Of a stretch of DNA of 64,000 nucleotides, positions 62,303-64,000 are shown in pieces. The translations under genes and the position numbers were made by a program. The notes under the pieces are model-generated. The model made no database searches and was not told where the DNA came from. It saw only the letters and a program-made list of their open reading frames with translations. How positions within the stretch are numbered: position 1 is the stretch's first letter; every line of letters starts with the position of its first letter. The DNA comes from Streptomyces sp. NBC_01142 (GTDB lineage Bacteria > Actinomycetota > Actinomycetes > Streptomycetales > Streptomycetaceae), in assembly GCF_026341125.1 (NCBI RefSeq), contig NZ_JAPEOR010000001.1, forward strand, positions 3,795,123-3,859,122. The letters are read 5' to 3'.

Positions 62303-62305
62303 TTA

Positions 62306-64000
62306 GGGCTTGCAGATCATTAACACGTCGTCTTGATCTTGTTGCTGGGCTCGCCGGTTTGGGCGAGGACCCGAGCTCGGAGGGCCGCGAGGACGACGGG
62401 TGGTGTCGTCGCGGGTGGGATGACGATGCCGTGTGCCTCGAGCAGTCTCCTGTTCTTCAGGAGGGTGCGGTGCATCGCGGTGCGGCTGCTGCCGAATAGT
62501 ACGGCGAGAGGTTCCGCGGCCAGGGCGACCCGCAGATGGAGCACGGTGGCCAGGACCTGTTCGGGGAAGGCGAGCCGGGGCGGACGGCCGCGCCGGGCAT
62601 CGCCGTCGGGGGTCAAAGTCCTGGTGAGGGCGTCCAGTTGTTGCCGGGACATGCCGGTCAGGGCGGGATCGGACAGCAGGGCCTGCTCCCACTGCGGGGC
62701 CGGTGCCTGCGGAGCCCGGGCCGCCGGGACGGCAGGGCAGGGCTGCGGGTGCAGGGCATAGTTCCAGTCGCCATGGAATGCGTGCCGGGTCAGCGGCAGT
62801 GCCGCCATCTGGGCGTCACCGATGCGGACTCCGGTGGGATAGGTGTTGGTGTCGAGTGCGGCTCTCACGCGCAGCCCGGTGCGGGTGGTGGTCGCAGCGA
62901 TGGACTGGACGATGACTTCGTGGCTGGTCAGCGGGCGGCCGCGCCAGTTCATGGTGATGTGCGAGAAGAGCCGGTGTTCGATCTTGTTCCACTTCGATGT
63001 GCCGGGCGGCAGATGACACACGGTGATGGTCAGTCCCGTTTCGGCAGCGAGCCGGGCCAGTTGCAGTTTCCAGGCTCGGGTGCGGTAGCCGTTGGAGCCG
63101 CCCGCGTCAGCGGTGATCAGCAGTCGTGCCGCCTGCGGGTAGGCAGCCCGGCCCTGGCCGTGCCACCAGCGGCGGATCGACTCGACCGCGAACGCGGCGG
63201 TGTCGTGATCGGTGCCGACGTTGACCCAGCCGGTGTCCGCCGCCAGATCGTAGATCCCGTAGGGGACGGCCTTGCCCAGCTGCGGGTCGGCGAAGTCATG
63301 CACGTTCACCGGCACCGGCTCACCCGACGGCCGCCACTGGCGGCCGTTGTTCTTGAACTCGCCGACGAGCTCTTTCTTCTTGGTATCCACGCTGATGACC
63401 GGCTGGCCGGCGTCCCGGTGCTCGCGGGCCTGCTCGTTGAGATAGCGGAACTGGGCATCCCGGTCCGGGTGCTGGCTGCCCTCGATTGTCTTGGCATTGG
63501 CCTGCAGGCTGAGCCCCTCCTCCCGCAGCAGGTTGGCGACGGTGTCGGCACTGACGCGGTGCCCGGCTCGGGTCAGCTCCCGCGCAAGCGTGCGGGTGGA
63601 CTTCACCGTCCACCGCAGCGGCGACATCGGGTCACCCCGCACATCCGGCTCAACCAGCGCCAACAGTGCCGGCCGCAGCCCTGGATTCAGATCCGCGACC
63701 CGCTTGCGGCCCCCGCCTGGCCGCCGCACCCGCCCCAGAGGCCCCTCACCCGCCTCCAGCTCGAACACGCCCTTGCGGACCGTCGTCTCGCTGACCGCAG
63801 CGGCCTGTGCCACCGCCCGGACACCGCCGTGCCCCAGGCCCCGGGCCTCCGCAGCCATCAACAACCGCCGCTGCCGCTCGTCCAGCTGCGGGAGCAACAC
63901 CGCGAACTTCACGGCGAGTTGGTCACGAGTCTCATCCGGGATGCGCATACCACACCAACGAGCCTCAGGGCGGGAAGCAACACCTTGATTCCCTGCAAGC
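62306..64000. mobile_element. ISAzo13-type insertion sequence, copy B, last two bases outside the window
   Basis: Begins GGGCTTGCAG at 62306 right after TTA (62303-62305). The window ends CTGCAAGC, two bases short of the expected terminus CTGCAAGCCC. Same orientation as copy A. Confidence 0.85.
62320..63948 (-). CDS. ISAzo13-family transposase, copy B
   Basis: 542 residues; identical to copy A apart from three substitutions (LNPGL for LNLGL; TRTLTP for TGTLAP). Intact, so at least one of the two copies is recent. Confidence 0.88.
   Translation of the reverse strand: MRIPDETRDQLAVKFAVLLPQLDERQRRLLMAAEARGLGHGGVRAVAQAAAVSETTVRKGVFELEAGEGPLGRVRRPGGGRKRVADLNPGLRPALLALVEPDVRGDPMSPLRWTVKSTRTLARELTRAGHRVSADTVANLLREEGLSLQANAKTIEGSQHPDRDAQFRYLNEQAREHRDAGQPVISVDTKKKELVGEFKNNGRQWRPSGEPVPVNVHDFADPQLGKAVPYGIYDLAADTGWVNVGTDHDTAAFAVESIRRWWHGQGRAAYPQAARLLITADAGGSNGYRTRAWKLQLARLAAETGLTITVCHLPPGTSKWNKIEHRLFSHITMNWRGRPLTSHEVIVQSIAATTTRTGLRVRAALDTNTYPTGVRIGDAQMAALPLTRHAFHGDWNYALHPQPCPAVPAARAPQAPAPQWEQALLSDPALTGMSRQQLDALTRTLTPDGDARRGRPPRLAFPEQVLATVLHLRVALAAEPLAVLFGSSRTAMHRTLLKNRRLLEAHGIVIPPATTPPVVLAALRARVLAQTGEPSNKIKTTC

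Noticed and set aside
1..64000. CRISPR array, tRNA or rRNA genes
   Set aside because: No regularly spaced short repeats with spacers and no cloverleaf or rRNA-like sequence noticed.

Overview
The window is high-GC actinomycete DNA. GTG/TTG starts, BldD/WhiB-era style regulators (SpoIIE-type PP2C phosphatase, STAS antagonist, DUF397 and HATPase remnants), IS elements typical of Streptomyces, CYP157-like and PtlI-like P450s, a bacterial terpene synthase and DUF2690/golvesin-type secreted proteins all point to Streptomyces. The density of insertion sequences, nested elements, integrase stumps and frameshifted genes suggests a chromosome arm, subtelomeric region or linear plasmid rather than the conserved core. 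No tRNA, rRNA or CRISPR array was seen.

Layout. 1-5 kb: an ISL3 transposase running off the left edge, a transposase pseudogene split by an intact IS1182-type element (4-bp target duplication), then an ECF sigma-factor stump cut by an IS701 tail. 5-7.6 kb: a two-gene NACHT NTPase system whose two proteins share a short FHGPVAFQTG motif. 8-11 kb: isochorismatase-like hydrolase, remnants, and a secreted ricin-CAP protein. 11.2-16.8 kb: a transposon graveyard (complete IS701; IS5 broken by an IS3 element; IS630 and Tn3 remnants). 16.9-24.1 kb: a reductase/phosphatase pair divergent from a LysR regulator, an IS110 element, a TetR regulator divergent from a zinc-type oxidoreductase with three evenly spaced operators, and a membrane protein. 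24.2-26 kb: a decayed minus-strand cassette with a dehydratase tail, a C39-like protease, a 38-residue peptide followed by a hairpin, and a YcaO fragment; it resembles a RiPP locus. 26-31 kb: plasmid/ICE-type small genes, GNAT, TniA and serine-recombinase pseudogenes, a CoiA-like pseudogene. 32-38 kb: a terpene locus (P450, divergent P450 without the ExxR motif, decayed P450s, terpene synthase) bordered by an integrase pseudogene. 39-51.6 kb: mostly secreted proteins (DUF2690, SH3-like, a 1457-residue golvesin/transglycosylase-like protein, a membrane-anchored ricin protein, an FtsX permease pseudogene and an aerolysin-like beta-rich protein). 52-56 kb: PP2C phosphatase and STAS protein among IS stumps. 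56-64 kb: two copies of an 875-bp IS5-type element and two nearly identical 1697-bp ISAzo13-type elements, the last three back to back, with a zinc-finger protein, IS256 stump and GNAT gene between.

Working units are few: the NACHT pair (overlapping start and stop), the phosphatase-reductase operon with its LysR neighbour, the TetR-oxidoreductase pair, the terpene synthase with its two intact P450s, and the PP2C/STAS genes as possible members of an anti-sigma partner-switching network. Most other coding stretches are selfish or eroding. Functions are assigned from recognisable motifs by eye; no database search was run.
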